This document shows, piece after piece, positions 20,181-28,675 of a stretch of 64,000 nt of DNA. How positions within the stretch are numbered: the stretch's first letter is position 1; each line of letters begins with the position of its first letter. The position numbers and the translations under genes are program-made. Where the stretch lies: assembly GCA_016744705.1 (NCBI GenBank), contig JADGDU010000019.1, forward strand, positions 1 to 64,000. The letters are read 5' to 3'. Source of the DNA: Candidatus Krumholzibacteriia bacterium (lineage in GTDB: Bacteria; Krumholzibacteriota; Krumholzibacteriia; LZORAL124-64-63). The notes beneath the pieces are model-generated. The model saw only the letters and a program-made list of their open reading frames with translations, did no database searches and was not told the DNA's origin.

Positions 20181-20939
20181 ATGGCTAAAATCATATCCAT
20201 TTCCAATCAAAAAGGCGGAGTGGGGAAAACAACCACTGCCGTCAATCTTTGTGCAAGTTTGGCTGTTGCTGAAAAAAAGACCCTCTTGGTGGATCTCGAT
20301 CCCCAAGGGAACGCTTCCAGTGGTGTTGGGGTAACACCCAATGGAGGAACCAGTTACGAGTTGATGTTAGGCCTTTCCACGGCTGTGGAGTGTATCAAGA
20401 AGACAGCAATTGGCTTTTTGGATATTTTGCCCTCAGACCGACGCCTGGCCGGGGCAGAGGTGGAGTTGGTTGGTGAAAAAGACCGTGAGCACTTCTTAAA
20501 AAAGGCCTTGGGGACAATTCGTGAAGAATATGACTTTGTCGTCATAGATACTCCGCCAAGTTTAAGCCTTTTGACACTCAATGCCTTGACTGCATCCGAT
20601 ACGGTCTTGATTCCCATCCAGTGCGAATATTATGCCCTCGAGGGTTTGAGCCAGCTGTTGAGTACTGTTCAGTTGGTCCAACGAGGACTTAATCCCGATT
20701 TGCGGCTTGAGGGTGTACTTTTGACCATGTATGACCGCCGTTTGCGACTGTCAAATTCCGTGGCGGACGAAGCCATAGACTTTTTCGGTGAAACGGTTTA
20801 CCAAACCAAGATCCCCAGGAATGTACGCCTGAGTGAGGCGCCTTCCTTTGGCAAGCCGATCCTTCTTTACGATGTAGAGTGCATTGGTTCAAGAAGTTAC
20901 CTTGAGTTGGCCAAAGAGGTTATCAGCAAAAACAGTTGA
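20181..20939 (+). CDS. parA: Chromosome partitioning ATPase ParA
   Basis: The Walker-type ATPase of the ParABS chromosome segregation system, 252 residues. The deviant Walker A KGGVGKT with its signature Lys is at 11-17, followed by VDLDPQGNASSGVG, and VVIDTPPSLSLLTLNAL is the Walker B region. The ATG at 20181 is preferred to one at 20169 because it gives the family N-terminus MAKIISISNQKGG and has GGAG upstream. Sequence and neighbours (rsmG, parS, parB) identify the chromosomal rather than plasmid type. Confidence 0.95.
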   Translation: MAKIISISNQKGGVGKTTTAVNLCASLAVAEKKTLLVDLDPQGNASSGVGVTPNGGTSYELMLGLSTAVECIKKTAIGFLDILPSDRRLAGAEVELVGEKDREHFLKKALGTIREEYDFVVIDTPPSLSLLTLNALTASDTVLIPIQCEYYALEGLSQLLSTVQLVQRGLNPDLRLEGVLLTMYDRRLRLSNSVADEAIDFFGETVYQTKIPRNVRLSEAPSFGKPILLYDVECIGSRSYLELAKEVISKNS

Positions 20940-20962
20940 ACAGGAATGAAAGAGTGACACCC

Positions 20963-21913
20963 ATGAGTAAAAACAGAGTGCTGGGCAAAGGCCTTTCTGC
21001 TTTGATTAAAGGGGCCGATCTGAAGGGCTTGACCGAAGAGTCGGTGGAGAATACGGGAATCAGCAATCTGGGCCTCGAAGAAATAGGGTTTAACGTTGAA
21101 CAGCCCCGCAAGCATTTTGATGTCAATAAGCTGGAAGAATTAGCGGACTCACTGAAACAAGTGGGGATTCTGCAACCTGTCCTGGTGCGCAAGCTTCAGC
21201 ATGGTGATAAAGCCAAGCAGCATCCCGACAGTGACGCACTGCCTTCGGTTGTAAAATACAGCGTGGTAGCAGGTGAGCGCCGGGTGAGGGCCGCCCGATT
21301 GGCCGGACTTACAGAAGTACCCGCCTTGATATGCAGTTACGAGGAAACAGAAGTCCTCAAGGTTGCGCTTTTGGAAAACATCCAGAGAGAAGATCTGGGG
21401 CCAGTGGAGGAGGCCGAGGCCTACCGCAACCTCATGGACTCTTATGGTGCGACCCAAGAAGAATTGGCCGAAATGCTGGGTAAGAAACGAAGCAGTGTGG
21501 CCAATATGCTACGTGTTTTGACTCTTGAAAAAGAAATCCTAAACTTGCTGCAAGATGGAAAGATTACTCGGGGCCACGCCAAAGCGCTCATGGGAATGCC
21601 CATAGGGCCAGCACGGCTTCAATTAGCTAAACTTTGCAGTACCAGGGGCTTGTCCGTTCGTGAGTGCGAACGCCGGGTGCAAGCCGGGGGGGCGAAGCCT
21701 GGGCGAAAGTCCACCCAAAAAAGCAAGGCCAGCAAAGCAGTTGATCCGTCAGTTCGGGCTCTCATGGAAAATGCAGAGCATACATTCGGCACGCCAGTGG
21801 ACATAGATCGCAGCCCCAAAGACGGGAAGGGGTCTGTTTCAGTGCGTTTCTACTCCGATGACGATTTGATTCGCATTTTGAAGATTATGGGCGTCGATAC
21901 GGAACTCGCGTGA
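20963..21913 (+). CDS. parB: Chromosome partitioning protein ParB
   Basis: Binds parS and spreads as a CTP-dependent clamp. The 316-residue protein starts with the ParA-stimulating N-terminus NRVLGKGLSALI, followed by the arginine patch GERRVRAARLAG of the CTP-binding domain, ENIQREDLGPVEEA, and the helix-turn-helix around TQEELAEMLGKKRSSVANMLR. The C-terminal dimerisation domain ends at the stop codon overlapping the next gene. ATG at 20963 is chosen by the conserved N-terminus; the ribosome binding site is weak and translation may be coupled to parA, which ends 23 bp upstream. Confidence 0.94.
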   Translation: MSKNRVLGKGLSALIKGADLKGLTEESVENTGISNLGLEEIGFNVEQPRKHFDVNKLEELADSLKQVGILQPVLVRKLQHGDKAKQHPDSDALPSVVKYSVVAGERRVRAARLAGLTEVPALICSYEETEVLKVALLENIQREDLGPVEEAEAYRNLMDSYGATQEELAEMLGKKRSSVANMLRVLTLEKEILNLLQDGKITRGHAKALMGMPIGPARLQLAKLCSTRGLSVRECERRVQAGGAKPGRKSTQKSKASKAVDPSVRALMENAEHTFGTPVDIDRSPKDGKGSVSVRFYSDDDLIRILKIMGVDTELA

Positions 21914-23307
21914 TTTCATCATCTGTACAGCGTTTATGTGGCAGTCGGGTCCAGCGCCTGCGTTTGCTCATGGGGGTTTTGGGTGCGGCTTCGTTGCTAT
22001 ACCTGATTCTCAATTTCATGAAAGTAACGTCCGACTTTCAACAGGCGGGGTCCTGGGCTGATCTGTGGCAGGCTGAGTGGAAGTCCGGCAGGGTTTTCAC
22101 CGATGTCTTCCGTTCCGGGCTTTTTCAGTTCTTCATTTTAGTCACCGCCTGGAGCGGTTATCTCCGATTTCGGCAACGGGAGATGATCAATATTCGTCTC
22201 CAAAGGTCGGAGCAAAAATTCCGCGCAATTATCAACCATGCAGGGGAAGCGGTCTTTCTTTTGGACACAGAAGGCCGGGTTCGGGAATGGAATAAGGCTG
22301 CGGAACAGTTGTTCCACAAATCTCGCCGGCAGGTGATGAATAACAAATTTGTAGACCTGGGCTTGGACCTAAACCTGGATCTCATGTCTGTTTTTCACGA
22401 TGTCCAACGCATCAGGCGTTCTCTCACCTATGAAATTCAGGTGTCACGACTGGGAGACGGCCCTCAAATTTTAAGCACAACCTTCTCCTTCATAGAACCT
22501 GGTGTGGGGGTTTTGGCTGAAAAAACGGGCTCCTTTGTGGTCATAGCCCGCGACATCACCACCGAGAAACAACTGGAATCGCGCATGAGCGAAACAGAGA
22601 AACTGGCCGGTATTGGCCAATTGGCCGCAGGAATTGCCCACCAACTGAATACCCCCTTGGGTTCCATTCTCTTGTCTGCCCAAATGTTGGACGACACCAT
22701 CGAAGACGAAGATGATGCAGAAGATATCCGCCGCATCATTCGCCAGACAGAGCAATGCCGGGGTATCATCAAGGGACTGTTGAATTTCGCACGGCCCACC
22801 GGCAGTGGACGCACCAAGGTTAATTTGTTGGAAATCATCAATGACACCATTTACCTCATGGATAAACCCCTGAAAGTTGCCGGTTTGAAAGTGGGGGTTC
22901 ATTCGGTTGGCGATAATTGGGTCTATGGCAACCGCAACGAGCTGGAACAGGTGTTTTTTAACCTTTTGGGCAATAGCATCGACGCCGTAGAGAGCGGTGG
23001 GGTGGTAGAGGTTAAAATAAACAAGGGAGATCCGGGAGAGGTGAGGGTCGATTTTTGTGATGACGGCGAAGGCATTCCCGATGAAAATCAGGACCGAATC
23101 TTTTTACCGTTTTTCACCACCAAAGACTATGGCAAAGGAACAGGCCTGGGTCTCTCAATTGTCGCCCGAATTGTCCACGAACATGGTGGCCGCATCGAAT
23201 TGGATAGCAAAAAAGGCAGGGGAACCACCTTCAGTTTGTGGTTCAGTGAAGCCAGAGAGGGCCTGGGTAGCACCTCCTTAATTGATGATTCCCCAGAGCT
23301 TAATTAA
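21910..23307 (+). CDS. PAS-domain sensor histidine kinase
   Basis: A 465-residue membrane sensor kinase. Two hydrophobic segments (about 15-37 and 70-88) flank a short periplasmic loop. A PAS domain follows (FRAIINHAGEAVFLLDTEGRV), then HisKA with the phospho-acceptor His in GIAHQLNTPLG, and an HATPase domain with NLLGNSIDAVESGG, DDGEGIPDE and GKGTGLGLSIV. The GTG start overlaps the parB stop, so it is cotranscribed with parAB, and no response regulator lies beside it. The kinase could link segregation or envelope growth to a signal; the stimulus and partner are unknown. Confidence 0.9.
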   Translation: MISSSVQRLCGSRVQRLRLLMGVLGAASLLYLILNFMKVTSDFQQAGSWADLWQAEWKSGRVFTDVFRSGLFQFFILVTAWSGYLRFRQREMINIRLQRSEQKFRAIINHAGEAVFLLDTEGRVREWNKAAEQLFHKSRRQVMNNKFVDLGLDLNLDLMSVFHDVQRIRRSLTYEIQVSRLGDGPQILSTTFSFIEPGVGVLAEKTGSFVVIARDITTEKQLESRMSETEKLAGIGQLAAGIAHQLNTPLGSILLSAQMLDDTIEDEDDAEDIRRIIRQTEQCRGIIKGLLNFARPTGSGRTKVNLLEIINDTIYLMDKPLKVAGLKVGVHSVGDNWVYGNRNELEQVFFNLLGNSIDAVESGGVVEVKINKGDPGEVRVDFCDDGEGIPDENQDRIFLPFFTTKDYGKGTGLGLSIVARIVHEHGGRIELDSKKGRGTTFSLWFSEAREGLGSTSLIDDSPELN

Positions 23308-23326
23308 ACACCGAACCGGAGAAACC

Positions 23327-24130
23327 ATGGGCATTCCCGCACACACCCGAATCATTCTAATCAACGACAACCAGCCCCATTCCCAGGAATACAGTATCAC
23401 CAGGCCTATGGTGCTTACTTTGATGCTCTTAGGGTTAGTGGTTTTGGCGATTTTGGTGTTTCTGATGCTTTCATTTGCAGGGAAACACAATGAGCGCCAA
23501 GTCATTGCAGAATTGGAAACGGAATTGCAAGAGGCCAGAACAGCGGTCCAGGGCGTGAGTGAATTGAGTGCGGAACTGCAATATATGCAAGGCTTTCAGG
23601 AAAAACTGCTCTTCATGTTGGGGGTTCAGGAGGCTCCGCTGGCCAATGCCGACTCACTGGCCGCCTGGTTGGAGAATGATCCCGCAACGTCAGCGGAGGC
23701 TCTCCAGCGTTCAGCGGCATTGAGCCTTGCTCCAAAGCCGGATCGCTGGCCTATGAGTGGATTTGTAACGAAAGAATTTCAGGAGGGTGCCGCAAACCGC
23801 GGCATTAAGCCCCATGAGGGAATTGACATTGCCGGCAGCACCGACACGCCCATCGTGGCTGCGGGAGGCGGCAGGGTGGTGCGAACAGGGGCAGACGATT
23901 ATTTAGGAAACTTTGTTGAAATCCAACACGGGATGGGTTACGTAACTGTGTACGGACATTGCAGTCGCTTGGCTGTGGGCCGTGATGATCGGGTAGACGC
24001 AGGTCAGATTATCGCTTATGTTGGCCAGTCCGGTCAGGCTACGGCGCCTCATCTTCATTTTGAGGTGTTTGTGCAGGGGGAGGCCGTCGATCCCCGTCAG
24101 ATTCTTGAGGGCGACCCGCCAACCAATTGA
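23327..24130 (+). CDS. M23 (LytM-like) peptidoglycan endopeptidase or activator
   Basis: A 267-residue membrane-anchored protein. One transmembrane segment (about 30-52) is followed by a coiled coil (about 55-100), a linker and a C-terminal M23 domain. The zinc ligands are in GIKPHEGIDIAG (His and Asp) and in the final HLHFEV, and VYGHCSRLAVG carries the middle His, so the metal site appears complete and the protein could cleave peptide cross-links. The ATG at 23327 follows GGAGAAACC. It precedes a bactofilin by 26 bp, an association seen in several bacteria where bactofilins localise M23 enzymes. Confidence 0.88.
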   Translation: MGIPAHTRIILINDNQPHSQEYSITRPMVLTLMLLGLVVLAILVFLMLSFAGKHNERQVIAELETELQEARTAVQGVSELSAELQYMQGFQEKLLFMLGVQEAPLANADSLAAWLENDPATSAEALQRSAALSLAPKPDRWPMSGFVTKEFQEGAANRGIKPHEGIDIAGSTDTPIVAAGGGRVVRTGADDYLGNFVEIQHGMGYVTVYGHCSRLAVGRDDRVDAGQIIAYVGQSGQATAPHLHFEVFVQGEAVDPRQILEGDPPTN

Positions 24131-24156
24131 TGCCCATCGGGCCAAGGAGGAACACG

Positions 24157-24567
24157 ATGTTCGGAAAAGAACCAGAAAACACAGCAGTGGCTACAGGCCA
24201 GACTTCCATTATTGCGCAAGGATGCACATTTGATGGCAAAGTGGAAGTGCGCGGCACCTTGCGCATTGAAGGCGAATTTAAAGGCAATATCGGCACACCC
24301 GAAAGCCTGGTTATCGGTAAAACCGGTGTCGTGCATGCGACTGTCACCGTAAAGAACGCCATCATTGGCGGACAGCTGTTTGGCAACATCACAGCCGAAA
24401 ACAAAATCGAATTGCAGAGCGGTTCTCACGTAGAAGGCGACATCAAGACCAAAAGGTTGGTCATTGATGAAGGTGTCTTCTTTGAGGGAAATTGTTCCAT
24501 GGGTAGTGGGGAGCGGAAAACTCCGGTTCCTGCGGCAAAGCCTTCCGGGGATTTGGGTAAGAAATAA
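24157..24567 (+). CDS. Bactofilin
   Basis: A 136-residue member of the bactofilin family, cytoskeletal proteins that polymerise without nucleotides. The central domain from TSIIAQGCTFDGKVEVRGTL through GSHVEGDIKTKRLVIDEG shows the regular hydrophobic/glycine pattern of the right-handed beta-helix. Short, charged N- and C-terminal tails flank it. The ATG at 24157 has a perfect AAGGAGG upstream. It is the last gene of the parAB-kinase-M23-bactofilin run. In Myxococcus, bactofilins scaffold ParA/ParB; in others they guide cell-wall hydrolases. Either role fits here. Confidence 0.92.
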   Translation: MFGKEPENTAVATGQTSIIAQGCTFDGKVEVRGTLRIEGEFKGNIGTPESLVIGKTGVVHATVTVKNAIIGGQLFGNITAENKIELQSGSHVEGDIKTKRLVIDEGVFFEGNCSMGSGERKTPVPAAKPSGDLGKK

Positions 24568-24592
24568 CCCAGCCTCAAATCTATTGTTGATT

Positions 24593-24631
24593 GCACCCTC
24601 ATCGGGTTATCTGGTGGGGGTGCGTGTTTTT
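24593..24631 (+). terminator. Rho-independent terminator after the bactofilin gene
   Basis: GCACCC and GGGTGC, with further partial pairing inside, form a stem with a loop of about 20 bases, followed by GTGTTTTT. It lies 26 bases after the bactofilin stop and ends the parAB-led unit. Confidence 0.6.
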
Positions 24632-24771
24632 ATCTCCCTGGGCCGGGCTCTCGGCAGAGTTGACGCTTGACCAAATCCCTGTTAATATACCAACATACAT
24701 CCCACCCCTGATCGACATCCCCTAAAAGGACAAAGGCTGGCCTGCGCCATCCACCACTATAAGGAGCAGTC

Positions 24772-25341
24772 ATGAAAAAGCTGTTATTGTTAGTATTGCT
24801 ATGCCTTGTGGCCACTGCTTTCTGGGGATGCGGCTCATCCGGCCCCAAAAACCCAGGCACCATCATTGAAGAAGAGCTGAAGGGCGCCCCAGATTGGGTT
24901 CTCCAAGGCCGTGGCGGGGATAAGGACCGAGTCTATGGCTTGGGCTCTGTGGCTGGCACCCGGAACGTGGCGCTGGCTCGTACAACAGCTCAGGGCCGTG
25001 GCCGCACCGAAATCGCCCGTTCTCTGCAGCTTAAAGTCGAATCCATGCTGAAAGATTACCAGGCCACCACCACCGGCGGTGAGTATTTTGGGAAAAATGC
25101 AGCTGACGAGCAACACATTGAAGATGTTTCCCGCCAAATCACCGATTTGACTCTGAACGGTACCCGGCAGGAGAAAAATTGGATCAGCAACACAGGAACC
25201 CTGTATGTGCTAATGTCCCTCGATGTTGACAGTTTTCGTGGCGCGGTGGAAAGCATGGGACAGCTGGACGAAGAGATTCGCGCCGCTGTGGTTGAACGAT
25301 CTGACGATGCCTTCCGTGAGTTGAACGAAGCCCTGCGGTAA
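24772..25341 (+). CDS. LPP20-like lipoprotein
   Basis: A 189-residue exported lipoprotein. A type II signal peptide ends in AFWGC (lipobox Cys at residue 20). The mature part contains PDWVLQGRGG and RVYGLGSVAGTRNVALARTTAQGRGRTEIAR, the pattern of the LPP20 family, in which a short domain follows an N-terminal anchor. Helical segments follow. An AAGGAG lies upstream of the ATG. It heads a three-gene operon with the CsgG/SUMF1-like protein and another lipoprotein. Its molecular role is unknown. Confidence 0.85.
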   Translation: MKKLLLLVLLCLVATAFWGCGSSGPKNPGTIIEEELKGAPDWVLQGRGGDKDRVYGLGSVAGTRNVALARTTAQGRGRTEIARSLQLKVESMLKDYQATTTGGEYFGKNAADEQHIEDVSRQITDLTLNGTRQEKNWISNTGTLYVLMSLDVDSFRGAVESMGQLDEEIRAAVVERSDDAFRELNEALR

Positions 25342-25350
25342 GGAATTGCT

Positions 25351-26703
25351 TTGAAAATGAATCTCAGCATCCTTTCTCAGCGAGCGGTGCGTGCACTGCT
25401 TGGACTGCTGCTACTGGTGGCGGTGACGCCCGGCTTGGCTTTGCCAGCCGGAATCATCAGTGTTTTGGACCTGACAAACAATGCGGGCCTGACCCAGCCC
25501 GAGTCTGCCTATCTGACGGACCTGGCCCGGGATGCTTTAGCGCGTAGCCTGCCCTTGGAACATTTCACCATCATGACTCGCGAAAGCATTTTGGAGCTTT
25601 TGCCCGAAGGCACCAGGCTATCGGATTGCCTCGATGCGTCATGCGAGGTGGAAATTGGCCGCACCCTCGGAGCTGACTATGTGGTCTCTGGTGAAGTCCT
25701 CGATTTTGCCGGAGAGCAGCGTCTCATTTTGAAGGTTCATCATTGCAATTCGGCGGCCTTTATTGGCAGTGAATCTGCGGCGGGAATGAGCCTCAAGGAT
25801 TTGGAAAGTTCCATGTCCGGCACCACCCAAATGCTGGCAGATCGGATTCAAAAACACAGTGGTGTGGATATGATCGGAGTGGCTGCTCCCCTCGCAGGGC
25901 AACCGGTGATCAGTTTGGATGATTGGCTCATCCAGCCAGAATTGGCTCACGGTTTTGCCGGCCCTGGTGGCAGTACAAATATGGCGATGGTAACCCTCGA
26001 TCCCGGCGAATTTCTTATGGGCAGTCCCCGCTATGAAGAGGGCCGTAAGAAGGGTGAAGACCGGCACCAGGTGACACTGAATAGAGGGTTCATGCTGGGC
26101 ACCACAGAGGTGACTCAGGAGCAATGGTTTTCGGTCATGGGCTCGCAGCCATCGTCCACCCATGGCATAAATTTCCCCGTGGAGAATATCACCTTTGAAC
26201 AGTGCGTGAAATTCTGCAATGCCCTTTCCAAAATGGAAGGACTGGCGCCCGCCTACGGCTTGAAAAATCGCGAAATTTTTTGGAACAGAGAGTCCAATGG
26301 TTACCGCCTGCCAACGGAGGCCGAGTGGGAATATGCTTGCCGCGCCGGCAGCCAGGACCGCTTCACCAACGGGAACAACCGGTCGGATTTACAGGCCGTT
26401 TCCTGGTCCCGAATCAACAGCTCGGGAGGCAGCCACGAGGTGGCCACCCGCTACCCCAATGACTGGGGTTTGCACGACATGCATGGCAACGTTTGGGAGT
26501 GGTGTTGGAACTGGTCTTCCGCCTACCCAACCCGGTTTGCTGTAGACCCTGAAGGACCTGCCCGGGGAGACAGCCGGGTGATCCGGGGAGGGTCCTGGGA
26601 TAACTCATCGGGTGCCTGTCGGTCGGCCAACCACAACAGCGCCAAGCCGGGGTTCAAGGCTGGCGTTCTGGGCTTCAGGGTGGCGAGAACGGTGTTGCCA
26701 TAA
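25351..26703 (+). CDS. Secreted CsgG-like plus SUMF1-like two-domain protein
   Basis: A 450-residue exported protein. The signal peptide (to about residue 30) is followed by a CsgG/DUF2380-like domain (33-150: VLDLTNNAGL, CEVEIGRTLGADYVVSGEV) and then an FGE-sulfatase (SUMF1-like) domain (about 210-448) with MVTLDPGEFLMGS, EVTQEQWFSVMG, RLPTEAEWEYACRAG, GLHDMHGNVWEW and VIRGGSWD. The C-terminal segment after RGGSW lacks the paired active-site cysteines of true formylglycine-generating enzymes, so sulfatase activation is unlikely; a binding or envelope role is more plausible. TTG at 25351 has AAGGA at good spacing; ATG at 25357 is the alternative. Confidence 0.85.
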   Translation: MKMNLSILSQRAVRALLGLLLLVAVTPGLALPAGIISVLDLTNNAGLTQPESAYLTDLARDALARSLPLEHFTIMTRESILELLPEGTRLSDCLDASCEVEIGRTLGADYVVSGEVLDFAGEQRLILKVHHCNSAAFIGSESAAGMSLKDLESSMSGTTQMLADRIQKHSGVDMIGVAAPLAGQPVISLDDWLIQPELAHGFAGPGGSTNMAMVTLDPGEFLMGSPRYEEGRKKGEDRHQVTLNRGFMLGTTEVTQEQWFSVMGSQPSSTHGINFPVENITFEQCVKFCNALSKMEGLAPAYGLKNREIFWNRESNGYRLPTEAEWEYACRAGSQDRFTNGNNRSDLQAVSWSRINSSGGSHEVATRYPNDWGLHDMHGNVWEWCWNWSSAYPTRFAVDPEGPARGDSRVIRGGSWDNSSGACRSANHNSAKPGFKAGVLGFRVARTVLP

Positions 26704-27773
26704 TGCGGTATACTGTATACAGCCGGTCTGTTTGCGCCCTTATCTTGTTGATTCTTTATGGTTTAACAGGATGCTCAAGTGGTGGGTATTCACAAAAAGC
26801 TGACTATGAAAAACTTCCCGACCCTGGTGACAAAACTGCCTGGAATGCCCGATTTCCCCGCCAAACCTACGTCACAGCCTGGGGCGTAAGCAGCCAGAGC
26901 ATGCCCATGGCTGAGCAAAACGCCAAGGCCGAGGTGGCCGCTACGGTACGTTCATCCATCGAGTCGGAAATGGTTTCGGTGATGGAATCCGAAAGTTCGG
27001 GAGGCATCATTCGAGACTACCAAAAGCTGGAGTCCCTCACCAAAACCCGGACTCATTTCGCGCACGCGGAACTGATCCACCTGGTGCCCCCAACAGCCCA
27101 CCATCAAGAGGGTGAGTTCTGGGTCATGGCCAGGTTGTCTCGGCGGGAAGCCGTGGCAGAATTGATGATTCCTTATGAAACCGAGGCCAGGCCATTTCGC
27201 TTCCAGGCAGCCAGGCTGGATTCCCTCCGGAACGACCTTCCGGCTTTCACCAAAACCTGGAACAATTTGAAAGCCGCCCAGCAAAAAATGCAACCCTTGG
27301 CCGTCGAGGTGCGGGCGGTGGCAGGAAGAAAAACTCAGGAAATTATGGCCGACGAAAGCCTCTTCCAAAGAGCCGAAACAAGCCGGCTGGAATTGTTGAG
27401 CAATCTGAAAATTACCGTGATGATCGATGAATATCCAGAATTGAACACCGAAGAATTGACCAGCAAAATAAGCACCGCCTTGACCGGTCTGGGGCTCGCG
27501 GTTTTGGGTGAGAAATGTCAGCCGGGATCTTTGCGTTTGCAGGTGTCCCCTGAGCTCCATTGGACCAATATCATGGGGCGGGTCGTCCAGTTGGATTTGC
27601 AGGGAGAAGTGGGACCATGTGGGCAGTTTGAGCCCTGGAATTTGTTCCACATAAATGACCGACGGATGCGTGGCGAAGGAAGGCTTCCCATGGCAGATCT
27701 TTACGATCGGCTGGATCCCGCATTTTTTGAAGAGAGCCTCTCTGAAATCCTCAGCCCATATATTCCATTTTAA
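26703..27773 (+). CDS. Lipoprotein with LPP20-like N-terminal region
   Basis: A 356-residue lipoprotein whose signal peptide ends in YGLTGC (lipobox Cys at 24). The region around TYVTAWGVSSQSMPMAEQNAKAEVAATVRSSIE, given here as residues 55-87 in outline, resembles the LPP20 pattern also seen in the first gene of this operon. A later domain (about 230-350) has two strand-rich blocks and no family I recognise. The ATG overlaps the previous stop (TAATG), so translation is probably coupled. Similar LPP20/CsgG sets occur with surface secretion or flagellar outer-membrane proteins, but the role here is unknown. Confidence 0.75.
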   Translation: MRYTVYSRSVCALILLILYGLTGCSSGGYSQKADYEKLPDPGDKTAWNARFPRQTYVTAWGVSSQSMPMAEQNAKAEVAATVRSSIESEMVSVMESESSGGIIRDYQKLESLTKTRTHFAHAELIHLVPPTAHHQEGEFWVMARLSRREAVAELMIPYETEARPFRFQAARLDSLRNDLPAFTKTWNNLKAAQQKMQPLAVEVRAVAGRKTQEIMADESLFQRAETSRLELLSNLKITVMIDEYPELNTEELTSKISTALTGLGLAVLGEKCQPGSLRLQVSPELHWTNIMGRVVQLDLQGEVGPCGQFEPWNLFHINDRRMRGEGRLPMADLYDRLDPAFFEESLSEILSPYIPF

Positions 27774-27799
27774 ACCATTAGCCCAAAGGCCCGCTTCCC

Positions 27800-28231
27800 A
27801 TGGCAGATTCAAAAAAACCAGAATCCGACCCCAACACCCCTTGGTGGTCCGACGAGGCCCCTGAAGATGCCCCTCTCCCCGAAGGTTACCCCAGTCGTCC
27901 CGACGGAAAAAAAGTGGACGAATTGCGCCAACAATTAAATTCAGAACGGGCGGCCCGAACTACTATTAACAATGAAGGTCAAAATTCAAAATTCGGATCC
28001 CAAAGATCCAGGCAAGCCCATGATATTGGAACATACACCCTCATTCCCATGATCATGTTGGCGGGCCCCATTGTGGGGTATGGTTTAGGGTGGGCCATGG
28101 AAAAACAATGGGGTGGAGCCCCTTGGACCACCACCATCGGGCTGCTTATGGGTGTGGGTGCCGCCTTTCGCCAGATCTTCATTCTCCTGGCCAATAAAGC
28201 AAAAGCAGACAAACGAAACAGCAAACGTTAA
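27800..28231 (+). CDS. atpZ: AtpZ/AtpI-like membrane protein
   Basis: A 143-residue protein with a long polar N-terminal half and two transmembrane segments (about 80-100 and 110-130) containing MLAGPIVGYGLGWAMEKQWG and IGLLMGVGAAFRQI. This is the AtpZ/AtpI pattern, small proteins encoded before the ATP synthase structural genes and linked to Mg2+ handling or assembly. The polar N-terminal 75 residues are longer than usual. It is the first gene of the atp operon; atpI follows after 48 bp. Confidence 0.8.
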   Translation: MADSKKPESDPNTPWWSDEAPEDAPLPEGYPSRPDGKKVDELRQQLNSERAARTTINNEGQNSKFGSQRSRQAHDIGTYTLIPMIMLAGPIVGYGLGWAMEKQWGGAPWTTTIGLLMGVGAAFRQIFILLANKAKADKRNSKR

Positions 28232-28279
28232 ATTCCTCAAAACCATGAATTTGAACCAAAATACAAGGAATTTTCAAAA

Positions 28280-28675
28280 TTGAACAAATCCCTCCTTGCC
28301 CGTGTCCGAATTTGGACTATTTTGATCGCCTCTATTGCGGGCCTAGTGGCTTGGTATGCGATCTCCATGATTTTCGCAGCTGGTCTTTTTCTGACGGCGC
28401 TATGGGCAGTAGTGGGTTTGATGGCCCTGGAGGGGATTTTACGGAATGCGGTGGTGCCCAAAGGCACTCCTCGTAACGAATTTGTCCTCATTTTTTGGGT
28501 CTTGATCAAAATAGCTGTTTACGGACTGGCCATTTGGGTGTTATTTTCCCGTCCGTTTCCAGCAGTCAGCCACGCTGTGGGCTTCACTTTGTTGATGGTC
28601 ACGCTGGTGGGTGTAGGCGCACGTGCACGATCTGAAGATATTCGCCAATTGAACCGACGGGATGACGATGCTTGA
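28280..28675 (+). CDS. atpI: ATP synthase I-like protein
   Basis: A 131-residue membrane protein with four predicted hydrophobic segments (about 12-30, 34-52, 70-90, 95-112). Position before atpB and the general hydrophobic pattern fit the ATP synthase I family, which assists assembly of the c ring in some bacteria. Sequence conservation in the family is low, so the symbol rests largely on context. TTG start at 28280 with AAGGA 10 bases upstream. Its end overlaps the assigned atpB start by 14 bp. Confidence 0.65.
   Translation: MNKSLLARVRIWTILIASIAGLVAWYAISMIFAAGLFLTALWAVVGLMALEGILRNAVVPKGTPRNEFVLIFWVLIKIAVYGLAIWVLFSRPFPAVSHAVGFTLLMVTLVGVGARARSEDIRQLNRRDDDA

Noticed and set aside
25351..26703. 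Functional formylglycine-generating enzyme
   Set aside because: The SUMF1-like domain lacks the paired Cys near the C-terminus needed for FGE activity.
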